64,000 nucleotides of DNA from Heliocidaris erythrogramma (lineage: Eukaryota > Echinodermata > Echinoidea > Camarodonta > Echinometridae): assembly GCA_025617745.1 (NCBI GenBank), contig CM046870.1, positions 26,269,501 through 26,333,500 on the forward strand, written 5' to 3'. Shown here piece by piece: positions 37,501-50,718 of this stretch. The notes under the pieces were generated by a model, which was not told the DNA's origin, did no database searches, and saw only the letters and a list, made by a program, of their open reading frames with translations. Numbering within the stretch: the first letter of the stretch is position 1; each line of letters starts with the position of its first letter. A program made the position numbers and the translations under genes.

Positions 37501-40500
37501 ATATGGGAATGACATGCAAATGCCCATATGGGAATTACATGGGAATAAACTGGGCAAACAAATATTGGAAAGACATGCAAATGTCCACATGGGTATTACA
37601 TAGGAATAAACTGGGCAAACCAATATGGAAAAGACATGTAAATGCCCATATGGGTACTTTATGGGAGTAAGCTGGGCAAACCCGTCTGGAATATATATGT
37701 CAATACCTATATGGGTAATAAATGGTAGTAAGCTGGCCAAACCCATGGGAAAGTCATATGAATTTCCCCATGGATATCACATGGGAATAAGCTGGGCAAC
37801 CCCATCTAGGGAAACAACTGTAAATACCCATATGGGTATCATATAGGAATATGCTGGGCAAACCGATATGGGAATGACATGTAAATGCACATATGGGTAT
37901 TACATGGGAATAAACTGGGATAACCGATATGGGAATGACATGTAAATGCCCATATGGGTATTACATGGGAATAAGCTGGGCAAACCAATATGGGAAAGAC
38001 ATGCAAATGTCCACATGGGTATTACATGGGAATAAGCTGGGCAAACCCAAATGGGATATATATGTCAATACCCATATGGGTAATAAATGGGAGTAAGCTG
38101 GCCAAACCCATATGGGAAAGACATATGAATGCTCACATGGATATCACATGGGAATAAGCTGGGCAACGCCATATAGGGAAACAACTGTAAATACCCATAT
38201 GGGTATCATATGGGAATATGCTGGGCAAACCCCTAGGGAAAGACATATGAATGCCCATAGGGATATCACATGGGGAATAAGCTGGGCAATGCCATATAGG
38301 GAAACAACTGTAAATACCCATATGGGTATCATATGGGAATATGCTGGGCAAACCCATCTGGGGAAACAAAAGTCAATGCCCATATGGGTTTCATATGGGA
38401 GTAAGCTGGGCAAGTCCATATGAGTATGATATTCCAAAGTCTAAATGGGTGTCATTTTGAAATGACCTGGTAAACCCATATATTAAAATATGTAAACCCC
38501 AGTGTGGGTATCATTATTGGAATGATCTGGGCGAACCCATGTGGGTAAGATGTGTAAATAATAAGCTGGGTAAACCCATATTCTTGAGGGGTACATACAT
38601 ATGCTAAATTATCAGCATACTATTAAAGATCTACATTGTACACATTTGCAAACTGAATTCATATTTTGTTGTCATTATACTGGCCCTAACTTATCAAACG
38701 GTAATAGAGTACCGAAGTGTGACGTCATACCGCCCAAGTTGTCAAGGTGGCTGGTTCTAAACAATTTTGTGCTGAACAATGGCGTGGTGATCACACCAGC
38801 ACCAAACACTGAATTTGCCCTGCTCCAGCCCGTTGATTGACTGATTTCGCGGTGAACTTCAAGCGCGGGCTTTGTTGTTTAGAACCAGTAACCTGGACGA
38901 CGAGCGAATATGACGTCAGTACTTCGGTACTCTATAAATCTATGGAGACCTAAAGAATGTGAGAAGTGCTTAAGAGAAAATGAAAGCACCTCTCATGTGC
39001 TTTGACCCCTAGTACAAATGGTTGAGTCCACTTTTCAAACCTGCGCCACCTTTTGAGGAAACGGCATTCCATTGCATACTACTTACGAAGGAAGCACTAC
39101 ATATCCACCCTCCTACGCTTTGAAGGTAAGCTGCAATATATCTTATCATTTCTTTCTAAATTCCATTTTCTCTTTGATATTGTTTATTAATTTAAAAGTA
39201 CATATATAGCATGAGATGTACCATCCAGTGACATTTTCTGGTTCATGACTGTCTTTTGTGGGATTATTATGAGTGAATTGATAGAGAAATGTTAATTCAG
39301 TTGAGTTACCAGCACTATGAACACGATGAACAATTGCTCTGGTAGACAAAAGAACATCCCTTCATTACTATTATGTAAAATAAGCAGAACAGGTGAATAT
39401 GCATGTGACACCTGTTCTACATATTTTTACATAATAGCAATGAAGGGATGTTCTTTTGTCTACCAGGGCAATTGTGGAAGGTACAATGAGGAGCTGTATA
39501 TTCTGTTCGCTTCTTTGTTCGCCATGTTCATAGTGCAGCTTAATACTCCCATTGTTTAAGTTGCAAGGCCCAAGAGGAAAGAAGTATGCCTGGGTCATAT
39601 CGTTCACCCACCGCGTGATAGTTTACATTCCCTACTGGTCTGTTTATAACCAAGGGGTTGTGTGGTAACTCCTTGGTTTAACTAAGTGGTCTGGCTTTCC
39701 ATGTATATGGGCTAAGAAATCAAAATCATTTCACTAGGCGAGTGTGTATCGAGCACATAATTATGCAGACAAGATGAATGTCATAGTTTATTATATCATA
39801 ATAATGTTATTGTTCGCTTCATGTGAGGAGCAACTGCCATAAATGAATAATTGATGTGTCATTACTACCATTCTCAAAATATAGGCCTACAGATGATCTT
39901 GATATCTTTATAAAGTTGCTTTTCTTGCACTCTATTTCTCTCCCCTCCCCTTATTTCTGTATCAGTATTGTACCTTTATTCCATACACCATTTCATTTTC
40001 TGCTATATTTCTTGTCATTTCCCTTTGCATGGGTCAATAGGTATTGTCCATATTTCTATATGTTTTCTTTTTTCCTTTTTTTTTTTGGGGGGGTGGGACC
40101 CGACTCTCTTTGATTTTTTTTTTATTTTATGGAAACGGCATGATGTCTCGTATATGTGGTATATAGAGAGAGTGAGAGAGAGAGAGAGAGGGGAGGGGGA
40201 GGAGAGAGAAAAAAAGAGCTAATATATAGATTTGCTTTTTTAAAAGTATCTGCATTGGCAATCACATTTGTAGCATATTTGCATATTTCACTATCTACAA
40301 AAATGTAATATTGTAAATATGCTAGTGTAATATTTTTGGTGAAATTTGTTACATGTACATATATCTCACTCTGTCGTTTCAGATCCAGCAAATAGACGAT
40401 AAAACAACAACGGTACGAGGAAACAGCATAAGCAGTAACGTAACAACTAAAAAAAAGAAGCGTATATTCTAGATGGACAAAATGAAGAAGACTTCTGGCA

Positions 40501-43500
40501 CGTGTTAAGATTATATCATGATTATATCCAAACTGGATGAAGCTGTTAAGGTGGCACCATAAGTAGTACCTGCAGGAAAATGTTTCCAGTATTCGGAACT
40601 GAAGAAATGTTTACTATGAATACTATGAAGGCCGGGAAGACTCCTTTCAACATGCCCTGGTCGTGTATGCATCTCAACTATGGGGGAATGCACAATCAAC
40701 TGATGAACAAAAACCGCAGCTTCATTAGATGTTGACCAGTAATTTGGATAATTATAAGGAAGTGCAAGATGGAAACAACTATTGTTTAACCTTATTTTTC
40801 GGATAGCATGCTGTGATTGTAATAACAAATACTGCATATTAATCATCTTTAATGTATGCATGGCGAAGGAGGAGGCATAGAGATTACAACTGGAGGAGAA
40901 AGTCTATTGTATATCAATTATTCATTCTACTTCTGACCGCCGTTCAGTTATTTGATGAATTCGCCAACTGGGCCTTTGGGTATTAAAATATTACTTACTC
41001 AGCTCTTTGTGATATGATACATGCATTTCTGAAAGAACATTTTAAACTCATGGGGCTTGACACTGAACTCCACTAGCCTGCACGTTACGAAGGAACTAAT
41101 GGCGAAATGGATAGTGTGAAATTGTTTCGGGGTATCGCCTTAACCACGACACATGTAGTGGCAAGCTATAGATCCGGAGTCGACCCTTCCCAACAGATGC
41201 ATATTTTTTTTTCAATAGTGAGAAGGAGCCGTGATATAAACTACCTAACCAATACAATATTCCGTTAGTTATTATTTTCACAATGTGTTTTTCTTTTAAG
41301 TTTGTTTTAAGTGAGTTGCCAAGGCTGTTCTTTAGAAATTGTACTTACAGTATCTATACACACTTCCAATACCCTTTGATGTGTCACAAAATGAATTGTA
41401 TGAGAAATGATTCCATCAAAATCCCATTATCATTTTTAATGGTAGACTCCTAAGCTTATTTTACTTCAATAATGTATGTCGTTGCATATCCCCAAGCTTA
41501 AACTGAAAAATCTCCAGTTCTTTTTGTAAGATGAACATTATGGTGGTTAATTGATTGATAATTTATTTAACCTGACAGCTAAGACAGCAAGTTAGCGTAT
41601 GTTTGTAAGCAAGCAACCGGGGAAAGAAATCTTTTAGTCCTATTCGAGGGACTTGGATTAATTCCTTACTAACTACACAGTATTAATTTCTAATATTAAA
41701 AAGGTTTACTTTGAAATATGATTACTTACTATTTAATGGGTAAAACTATGTAGAAATAAGTGAATACATGTTTGCATGAATGGGATTGATGGGGTACTTC
41801 ATGGAAATCTAATTACTGCTATGGAGTAAATTTCACGGGCATGTAAGAATAAGTGAAAATATATTTGCAGATCAATATAAAATACATGTATGTCGTTGCC
41901 TATTCCCAACTTAAAAGTAAAATTCTTGTTTGATGAAAATATCATTTATAGATGCATATTTATAATAAAAAATGTTTATATACTTTGATAATCTAATTAC
42001 TACTCTGGAGTAAATTTATTGGGTATGTAGCAATAAGTGAATACATGTCAGCGTGAATGAGTTTGGTGGGGGTACTTCATATATAGGCATGCTCAGAAAT
42101 TTGTTGACCGCGCAAACAGGTCTGTTTTCAAGACAAAATTCCACAGGAAATACTCATTATTTGTCACATACATGTATGTACACAGGTTGCATGGCAGGTC
42201 ACCGGCAACTTATATTTCAAGTACCCCCATTTTTCATTTTAATGTTGTTGTTTTTTTGTACTGGCACAGCTGTGGTGAGAGGCTGATGATGATTGCATGA
42301 TCAAGTAGTCTTTGTGTCCCATGTCTTTCCTTAAAAACGATTTAGGAGTTGCCCCCTTGTATCGATTGAATAGACCAATATAGGCATATTGTAAATCTCA
42401 GTTGCTAAATTATTTCGGGCCCATGAGGGGGCCCATGGGGGAACGCAATATATGGGATCAATCATACTGTTCCCACATATTACCCAGATGGACCCCAGAT
42501 TAAACCCATATTGGCGATCTGGGATGGCCCATACTGGGACCCACATGGGCCTTGGGTGCAAAATCTTATGGGGCCCATATGGGCATTCCCATGTGGGACC
42601 CATATGGGAACCCACAGATAATACCCATATGGGATAGCCCATATTTTACCCACATATTGCCCACATTTATACCCAGATGGGCCCCAGGCCGAACCCATAT
42701 TGGCGATCTGGGATGGCCCATATGGGACCCACATGGGTCTTGGGTGCAAAATCTTATGGGGCCCATATGGGCATTCCCATGTGGGACCCATATGGGAACC
42801 CACATATACCCAAATGGGATAGCCCATATTTTACCCACATACTGTCCACATTTATACGCAGATGGGCCCCAGGCTGAACCCATATTGGCGATCTGGGATG
42901 GCCCATATGGGACCCACATGGGCCTTGGGTGCAAAATCTTATGGGGCCCATATGATGCACCACGCGGTACCCCGGTGTAGCGTTGTACCCCGGGGTACCA
43001 CGTTGTGTAGCGCCATCTCACGTCCACTCGAGTACAACCCCAGAGTTATGAATGCAGTGCATATACGTAGTCACAATGCATGTTAACAGTGCAGTGTTAT
43101 ATGCATCGTGTGCAATGCACTGTATATATACCGCGCGCTAGCTGCGATCTTGCAGCCCTGGCGTTAGCTCCCGCGGCTTTAGAACTTGATTTTATTTCAC
43201 TTCTTCCTAAAAAACATCACTTCATCGTTACTGTATTTTAGCTGTCAAACTTTCAAACTTAGACAATGGTGGAAGGTAATGGTGGATACGGAAATTTACT
43301 GTAAGGGAAAGGACGGGAAAGGACGTAAAAGACGGAAGATTCCAAGGACCGAGAAAGTTGAAAGAGCACGATATCGTGCAATACAGAAGTTGGGGGACGA
43401 GCAGGCCGCTGATCTGTGTACATGGTAGCGGTTTTTAGGAAGGCGAGTAACGGGGGAGACAAGAAGCCGGCTGGCCCAATCCCTAATAGAAATCAATAAT

Positions 43501-46500
43501 AGAATAATTACTCACAACAACAATGAATTTGAGAAAAATACATGACTTATAGGATGTTTTACAAGAACATGGGACACAATTGAATGTTGAAAAAATCACA
43601 CCAAAATAATTTCCCACTTTTTGGCAACCCAGGGTACAGCCCTAAAAAAAAATTAAATAATTCAAAAAAATGGCCGATTTTTATTTGGTACCCCAGGGTA
43701 CCATTTATGTCATCATATGGGCATTCCCATGTGGGACCCATATGGGAACCCACATATAATACCCATATGGGATAGCCCATATTTTACCCACATATTGCCC
43801 ACATTTATACCCAGATGGGCCCCAGGCCGAACCCATATTGGCGATCTGGGATGGCCCATATGGGCATTCTCATGTGGGACCCATATGCGGCCTACATGAG
43901 CCCCATATGGGCTTGCTACCTGGGTGGATAAGTCATAATGCATGATTGATGTAATTTGTTTGTTTTGTAGGTCTGGTGAGTCTTTGCACCGGAAGTGATA
44001 TTGATTGGTTCCCACCGGGTCATGTACAGACGTTCAACATACTTTCCGATGGCAAAGTTTCCGCAGCTTCCGATTCCATCCGATTTCATTCAATCGATAC
44101 AAAACCGAAATCGAATGAAATCGATGCGGATGTGAACGTTCAATGTAGGTCGTTGTTGTTGTTCTTTTTTATATCACTATCTACAAACGATCTCAAAAGA
44201 TACATCATATAGGACAATTTTGTATGAACAAAAATGATATTTATAAATTTGAATTTAAAGGGGAATACCGAAGAAAATGTATTATATTATGAAATAAAAG
44301 AGTGGAACGTGTAGAACGATTTGTTTTTTCCGCGCTTAAAATGGCCTTCCCGAAATGAAATTAGAAGACTTTAACGATTCGAATTTGACACCTCAGTAGT
44401 ATCTAGTTCACAGAGAAAAATGTCTAGGGACTGCCGATGACGTCATGGGGTGTATGAAATCTCGGACGTGAGCGCTATACATGTAGTTGAGCTGGCTGGC
44501 GATAGCCCGGGCGTCGCGCGCGTATCTACCAATGCATTGTAATTGTCGTTCAAGTTGCCGTATATATGCATATGAATTGAAAGTTTTGAATGTGTGCTTT
44601 CGTGGGTTTTACTTCTTGGAGATCGAAATTTTGTACGGTTATACATATATTTATAAAGACCAGGATGATTTGGAAATGTTTTTTTTTTGTTGTCGTGAAA
44701 ACAGTCAAAGCAAAGAGAGCCTGAGTGATAGTGAGGATGAATTGAGTGATGAGCATCCCGGTGTTCAGCTGAGCCTCGGAATGAATCCTCAGTTCTCATG
44801 TACATTCACTGAATCCAACTTTACTCAATAAAGACAAACCTTGATTTGTAGATCTATTGTTACTCCAAATATAAGAAACACTACTAGCTGATCGGAGAAA
44901 AGGTGATTATCAAATTATTAGCACGATATGAAAGAAAAGAAACGAAGTCGTCGATAAACGTAACCCAGCCAGGCAGAATGCTGCATTGCAATTGCATATG
45001 ATATGCGCAGTATCTAGGCGCGAGTACGAGTCTGTGCGTGGAAGTCCTACCGCGGAATTCAAGTGTACAGTACAGCGGCCGGTCTCTCGGCCGATAGCCT
45101 AGGTCACAACCCGCCGTGCGTGTTTTTAGTCCGTACGTATTCTGCGGAGGCCACGTCCGCCACGTTATACTGAAAACGTGGGGAGGGAGTAGCAAGAGCA
45201 GGGAAGGAGTACGTCAACGCACTTCACACGCACTACAACGAAAGGTGTAAGTACGTGGCCCGCACGCCACGCCTGGACGTTAGTGGTTGCGTGCATCGTA
45301 CGTTGCGCACCTGGTGAGTTGTATGCGCTTACAACGTGCTTACAACGTACGATCGCCGTGCGGTTGCCTCGTTATCGTACGGTGTCCTTTCTGACTTGCA
45401 GGGAGTAAGTGCGTGCAAGTGCGATAAACGTGAGTTTTTCTCGCCCTATGTCGCTCCTCATCTGTTCGTCGCCTGCCTTTACATCATCTACGGCCCGTTT
45501 CTGTTGGGCCTCTCTAGCCCTATTAGCTGTCTTTTGAGCTGACCCCTTTTTGTTAACCTTCTTGGGCATCTTGGAGACGAAATGATACTCGTCAGTCTGC
45601 TCGGCTTTTATACATCCTGCAGAAATCAGCGCGCACAACGTGCGTTTTAAGTGCATAGCACCTACTTCCTCGGTGCGGTTTACTTTCTGTGTACTCACTG
45701 GACAATTGAACTGGAGAAGCGCCGAATAAGCACGGACCCCGCACTTATCACGTGCGGAGCATGCACGTGCTAGGTGCGTTGTCCGTAGAGCAAGTAACTA
45801 TGGGGAATTTTTTCAAAAGCTCACGGAGTCCGTGCGTTGTGCGCTCGTTAGCAGCAGAGGGCACGCGCGTCAATGCACGTCACCCGTACTGGGGGTGAAT
45901 CCGTAGACTGCCCGCAGCCTGAACGCAGCGAAAGTTCCTCCTGCGCTAAAACTTCTACGTCTTGTCTGCGTGCCCCAAATCCGTACGAAGGCAGTACTCA
46001 CCACGTACGGATCCACAAATTTTGCCCACGTTTTTGCACGCAGACAACACGGACTTGCAAGTACGGCGGGTTGTGACCTAGGCTTATTTCTAACTTTTCC
46101 ATTCAGCTTCTGAAAACAGAAATTACTAAACTACTTTAACTTTATATGAGAAAATTTCTCATCTTAACACATCATTATTTCAAATAATATTCTTTTTCAA
46201 ATAAAGGGGAAGAAACGATCATCAATTTTGCATTTGTATTTGGTTTTGCATCGACTGCTTCATGGCCCATCGATCGACGGCGATTGTCGACTCCACACGA
46301 GATACTAACATCTGTATTCGGCCTAACTAACATTTAACAAACTTCATTTACACGAAACTTATGATGTCACACAAGAATTTAAGTAGTATGCAATTATATT
46401 TCATATTTTGTTTTATTGAGACCAGACGGGTCGTGGATATGGGGTACAAGCATTCGACATTTCCCTCTCATCAAGCTCGTCTTCGTGCTCAGCAGTAATG

Positions 46501-49500
46501 AGCTGCGCGATACTTTCGGGTTTGCTCTACACCCCATGACGTCATCCAATTGCCCTCAAAAAATTACTCACGGATCTTCTGATTGTCCTGATTCAGAATA
46601 AAATTGTCTAAGCCGCCGTTCTCCTAAACGCAGCATTCTAAAGGGGTAAACTAAACGATGTTGTGTTTTTCATGCACTAACCTTGAGAAGAGTATATAAG
46701 TTGACAATTTTCGTGTTTTCTTTGGTATTCCCCTTTAAAATTTTCCGATGAAGATACAAAGTTTGGTTCGCAGATATTCCAGTTTGCCGCCGATAATTTT
46801 GAAAAGCAATTTACAAATATGGGGTTGTGATATCCGCCCCTATCTTCTATGCCCTTTCATCTGTTCATGATAGCCATGAAGACCTTGGCAATGTGATGTA
46901 TGAAGAACAAATTGGGATGATAGGCTTGAATAAATACATTTTAGGAATGGGTACTATGTATGGACGAAGGATGACGAACTTTACATGGGATTAACATTTA
47001 CGGTGTGATAACTAGATTCACGATTGCTATTTCATGACCCTTTCATGACAAGAATTATTCAAGGGGTAAATTGATCACATTTTGTTCCTCAAATTGGCAA
47101 CAATAATATATTTCTTTCAGTGCTACATGGTTCTAATAAATGTAATATCTCTTAAAACAATATACATGGTCAGAAACATTCATTGTCGAAGAGTTTAAAA
47201 AATGGCCAATTTCGATAAAAAAAATGATTTTTGAATCTCTCAATGTGTTGCCAATTTAAGGATTTTAAAGCTTATTCGTTTTAAAATTCCTGGTATCAAA
47301 CGTATGGTCATGTAACAAAACGGTGTGTGCAGGAATTTTCGCTCTTTCTACTCATACATCTGGTATAGTTTTTAGAGTTCTGAATCAAAGGTTATTGAGC
47401 CAAACCACAAAATGTGATAAATTGTCTCGAAAATGTTAAATAAGAAACCGCTGAAAGTATGACAGCGTCAGTGGAAAGGCTAATGGTCTTGTCATCTTTA
47501 TTGTTTACTTGATATCCTGCTTTGATTCATTTGTGCCAAATTTGGGTAAAATTGTAAACTTTGCAGGATCACATCCGAACATGACTCAGCGGAAACATGA
47601 ATCATAAAACCGATTAAGAAGACATGTGGTCATTTCAATAATGAGGGTAGGGATAATGCCCTCATCATAAAATAAAGGATTTTCGATTGTTTTGTTGTGG
47701 GTGTGGGTAAAGAAAGGGCATATTTTGTACTGAAATGCTCTACCTACAATCTTTACTAAATAGTTTCTTTAAAGAACACAAGCAAGGTAATATTTTCATG
47801 AGAATTATAGTAATTACCACTTTACATTGTCAGCAAATGCAGAATTATGGTATAAAGGACACATAAGGCAGAAAATATTATGACTATGGCAATTTTCCAC
47901 CTCAGGAATGGCCCTTTATAATCTTTGGAGGGATATTTATTGTTTTTGGAAATTCTTGAGGCGTACGTTTTCGAAAATCATATGCATATCATTCTAATAT
48001 AGGTTTTCCCGGCCAATTTCGCACTTTTTTCAGTCAATTTAATAAAACGCTCATTTAATTTAGCAAAATCATCATTTACCGCATATTCTGTCATTCAAAA
48101 GTGCTTAAGTCATTCAATTTAGTGTTTCGAGCAAGGGATGTCGCTTTTGTATCATTCAAGTTCATCTCCCTGCATTCAAATTAGCACGTATGTAAGAATC
48201 ATTCAAATTCATCGGCAACTGCCGAAAGGACATCTTGGGCATTTAAATTCGCAAATAGGCAGTCAAATTCGGAACATCTTCATTCAATTTAACACGCAAG
48301 TTATTAATCCCCTGTTTTGTTTATAATTCCCCCTAAATAAGGCTGATTTCGAATTAAATTTCCTTCTTCAGTCCATAATAAAGTAGACCTTATTGTCCTG
48401 TAGGCTACTTGCAAATTTTAAAGGATGGATTGTATTCTGCAGATTTCCCAAAACCACTCAAGTTGGGAAATATAACTGAAGGGTTAATTGGAAAATACCG
48501 GCCTACTTTGAACGGGAAAATTCATTCATCTATGCATAGGCGACAATTTCCCCTGAGGAAGTAGTAGACAATACAATGTCAGAAAACCAGCATTTCCTTA
48601 TGCTTTTTTCTCATCTAACTATATAGGCAATTATAGGATAACTTTTAAAACCCTTATATATATCTGTTTAGAAGATGAGGTTAAGATTTTTTTTATCATC
48701 TCCTGGATGAAATAAAGAACTTTCATTTGTCTTCTTGTTTTCTAAAATGTCTTCTAAAATTTAGTGTATCCTCAATAAAAAGAAAATAATTATATTTGTA
48801 AGTTCTTTTTCGCGAAATACATTTGTTTTATGTTTTTATGTACATGTATACATCAACGACCACGCGACAAAAATGAATAGGCCTTTATTCGCTCAAACGA
48901 TGGGATCTTCAAACTTCGCCATAAACAAAAACATGTAGTCCCTATCTTGAATGACAAATATCATGTTAAAAATATAATACAAGACCAAAGAAAAATATCA
49001 TAAATAATCATGTTGGGGGAAATTTTTTTAAATTGCCTGCTCAACACGCTAAATTGGATGCTCCAAAATGAATTCGAATGCATGAATGGGTTTGTTGAGT
49101 GATCACTTGGCCATGCGATGCTAAATTGAATCAGGGCTTCATGAATACGTGCGTGACCTATGAATTTGAATGAAAAAAGTTAATTTGATTGCTTGAAATG
49201 CGAATTTGAATGCTTCCGAGATGAATTCGAATGCAGAGATCATGAATTTGAATTGCCGAATAGCGCGGCATGACGAAAATCGTTGAAATTGAATGCTCGT
49301 AAAATGAATTGGACTGACAAAGTTGCGAAATTGGCCGGGAAAACCTATAAGTTATGTCAGAGTTAATAACTCATTGTTTCCATGGTAACAGTCGGTCTCT
49401 CTGATGCGGTCTTATCCAATATCCGTTGTCTCCTTATGGATGCTGTCAGAAAGAGGTTGATGAGTACCCGACGCATTGGATGTCTTTTATCAGGTATGAG

Positions 49501-50677
49501 CATCGTGATACAGTACGTGGTTTATAATAATGGCCTATCATTATAGCGCTCATATCCGTCACGGTGTGACCCTCGTGGCGATTTACATCATTACCCCGGG
49601 TGTAGCCGAGCCGCCAAAGTAACTAGCGCTTATGCCTAGTTTACATTTGCTACGGTCATCGTACGATGGATTTGGGGGATATCGTAGGTGGCTACGGGCT
49701 ATGATTTTTATGTTTACATTATTTACGGTCATCGTGCGATTTCATGTACTGGGCATCGTAGAGGGGTCAAAGACAAAGCCGTGCAGAGGCTGTACGGAGA
49801 TCGTACAGAGATTGTACGGAGGTCGTAGGGAGATCTTACGATTTCTTTACGATGCTTTTTTGCTCCCCTGTTGAAAAAAAATCGTACGCTCTCTGCATGA
49901 TCAGCGCAAGGCCTCCGCACAATGACCCTGCGCTGATCGTACGATGCCACCTACGATGTTTTAGGGCTACGATCCTACGATTTTGAAAAATTTGTATAAC
50001 TCCGCGCTAAACAAAATCGTAGAGGCTACGGAGACCGTGAATCCGTACGAAAATCGTACGATCGTCGTATGCCACCCCAGGGAGATCGTGCGATTAGAGG
50101 GATACGATCAGTTTACGGTGAACTCCCATAAATCATTAAGATGAAACAAAAAAGCAAAGAAATTTCAGGGGAAGTTGTTGCTTTTCTATTTACACTCAAT
50201 ACGTATACTCTTCAAGTACAAATGTGTGCATTGGTACATCTTGGTAGGCGGTTCACTGACTAATCGACAATCCATGAGAAAGAAATGACTAAGCATAGGC
50301 TTAGTCATTTCTTTCTCATGGATTGTCGATTTACTGGGATCATCCCTAAGAGCTAAGCAGGCAGAGTAGAAGCAGTGACAAGAATTATAGTAAATGAGGA
50401 TAATTATTTGAGTAGTCGCAATCCTCTCTGCCGGCTATATAAGCATATTTCTATGCAGAGACTTGACAGATTATTGATTTTTTTTTATAATATAAAAACA
50501 CATACATAAAACCCGGAAAATTGTGAACATAATCAGCAATATCATGTTGTAGTGTCCATAGACAGAACTGTGGAGTTCTCAGTAAAATTAGCTTATGATG
50601 GCTGGCCCCTGCATTCACTTAATTTCGATATATTATTATATTTCAAGTTTTAAGATTTCAGAATATATTTGTATAGG

Positions 50678-50718
<41 letters not shown>

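Larger units (their letters stand above)
44259..46734. mobile_element. T2/Kolobok-like TTAA element, 2.5 kb
   Basis: AGGGGAATACC at both ends in inverted orientation, each flanked by TTAA (TTAAAGGGG...CCCCTTTAA), matching the TTAAAGGRR signature known for T2/Kolobok elements. About 180 bp inside each end, GATGACGTCATGGGGTGTA is also inverted (44438 and 46529). The TIR element at 45096-46085 is nested inside. No transposase domain recognised. Confidence 0.75.

Noticed and set aside
34687..38437. Many long ORFs on both strands (e.g. [18 protein letters not shown] and [14 protein letters not shown] repeats)
   Set aside because: They follow the 60-bp minisatellite, whose period is a multiple of three with few stops, and are open in several frames of both strands at once; no start, splice or domain evidence.
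34687..38600. Superficial resemblance of the 60-bp array to a CRISPR array
   Set aside because: No constant repeat/variable spacer pattern: the whole unit is repeated with point changes, and the context is an animal intron.
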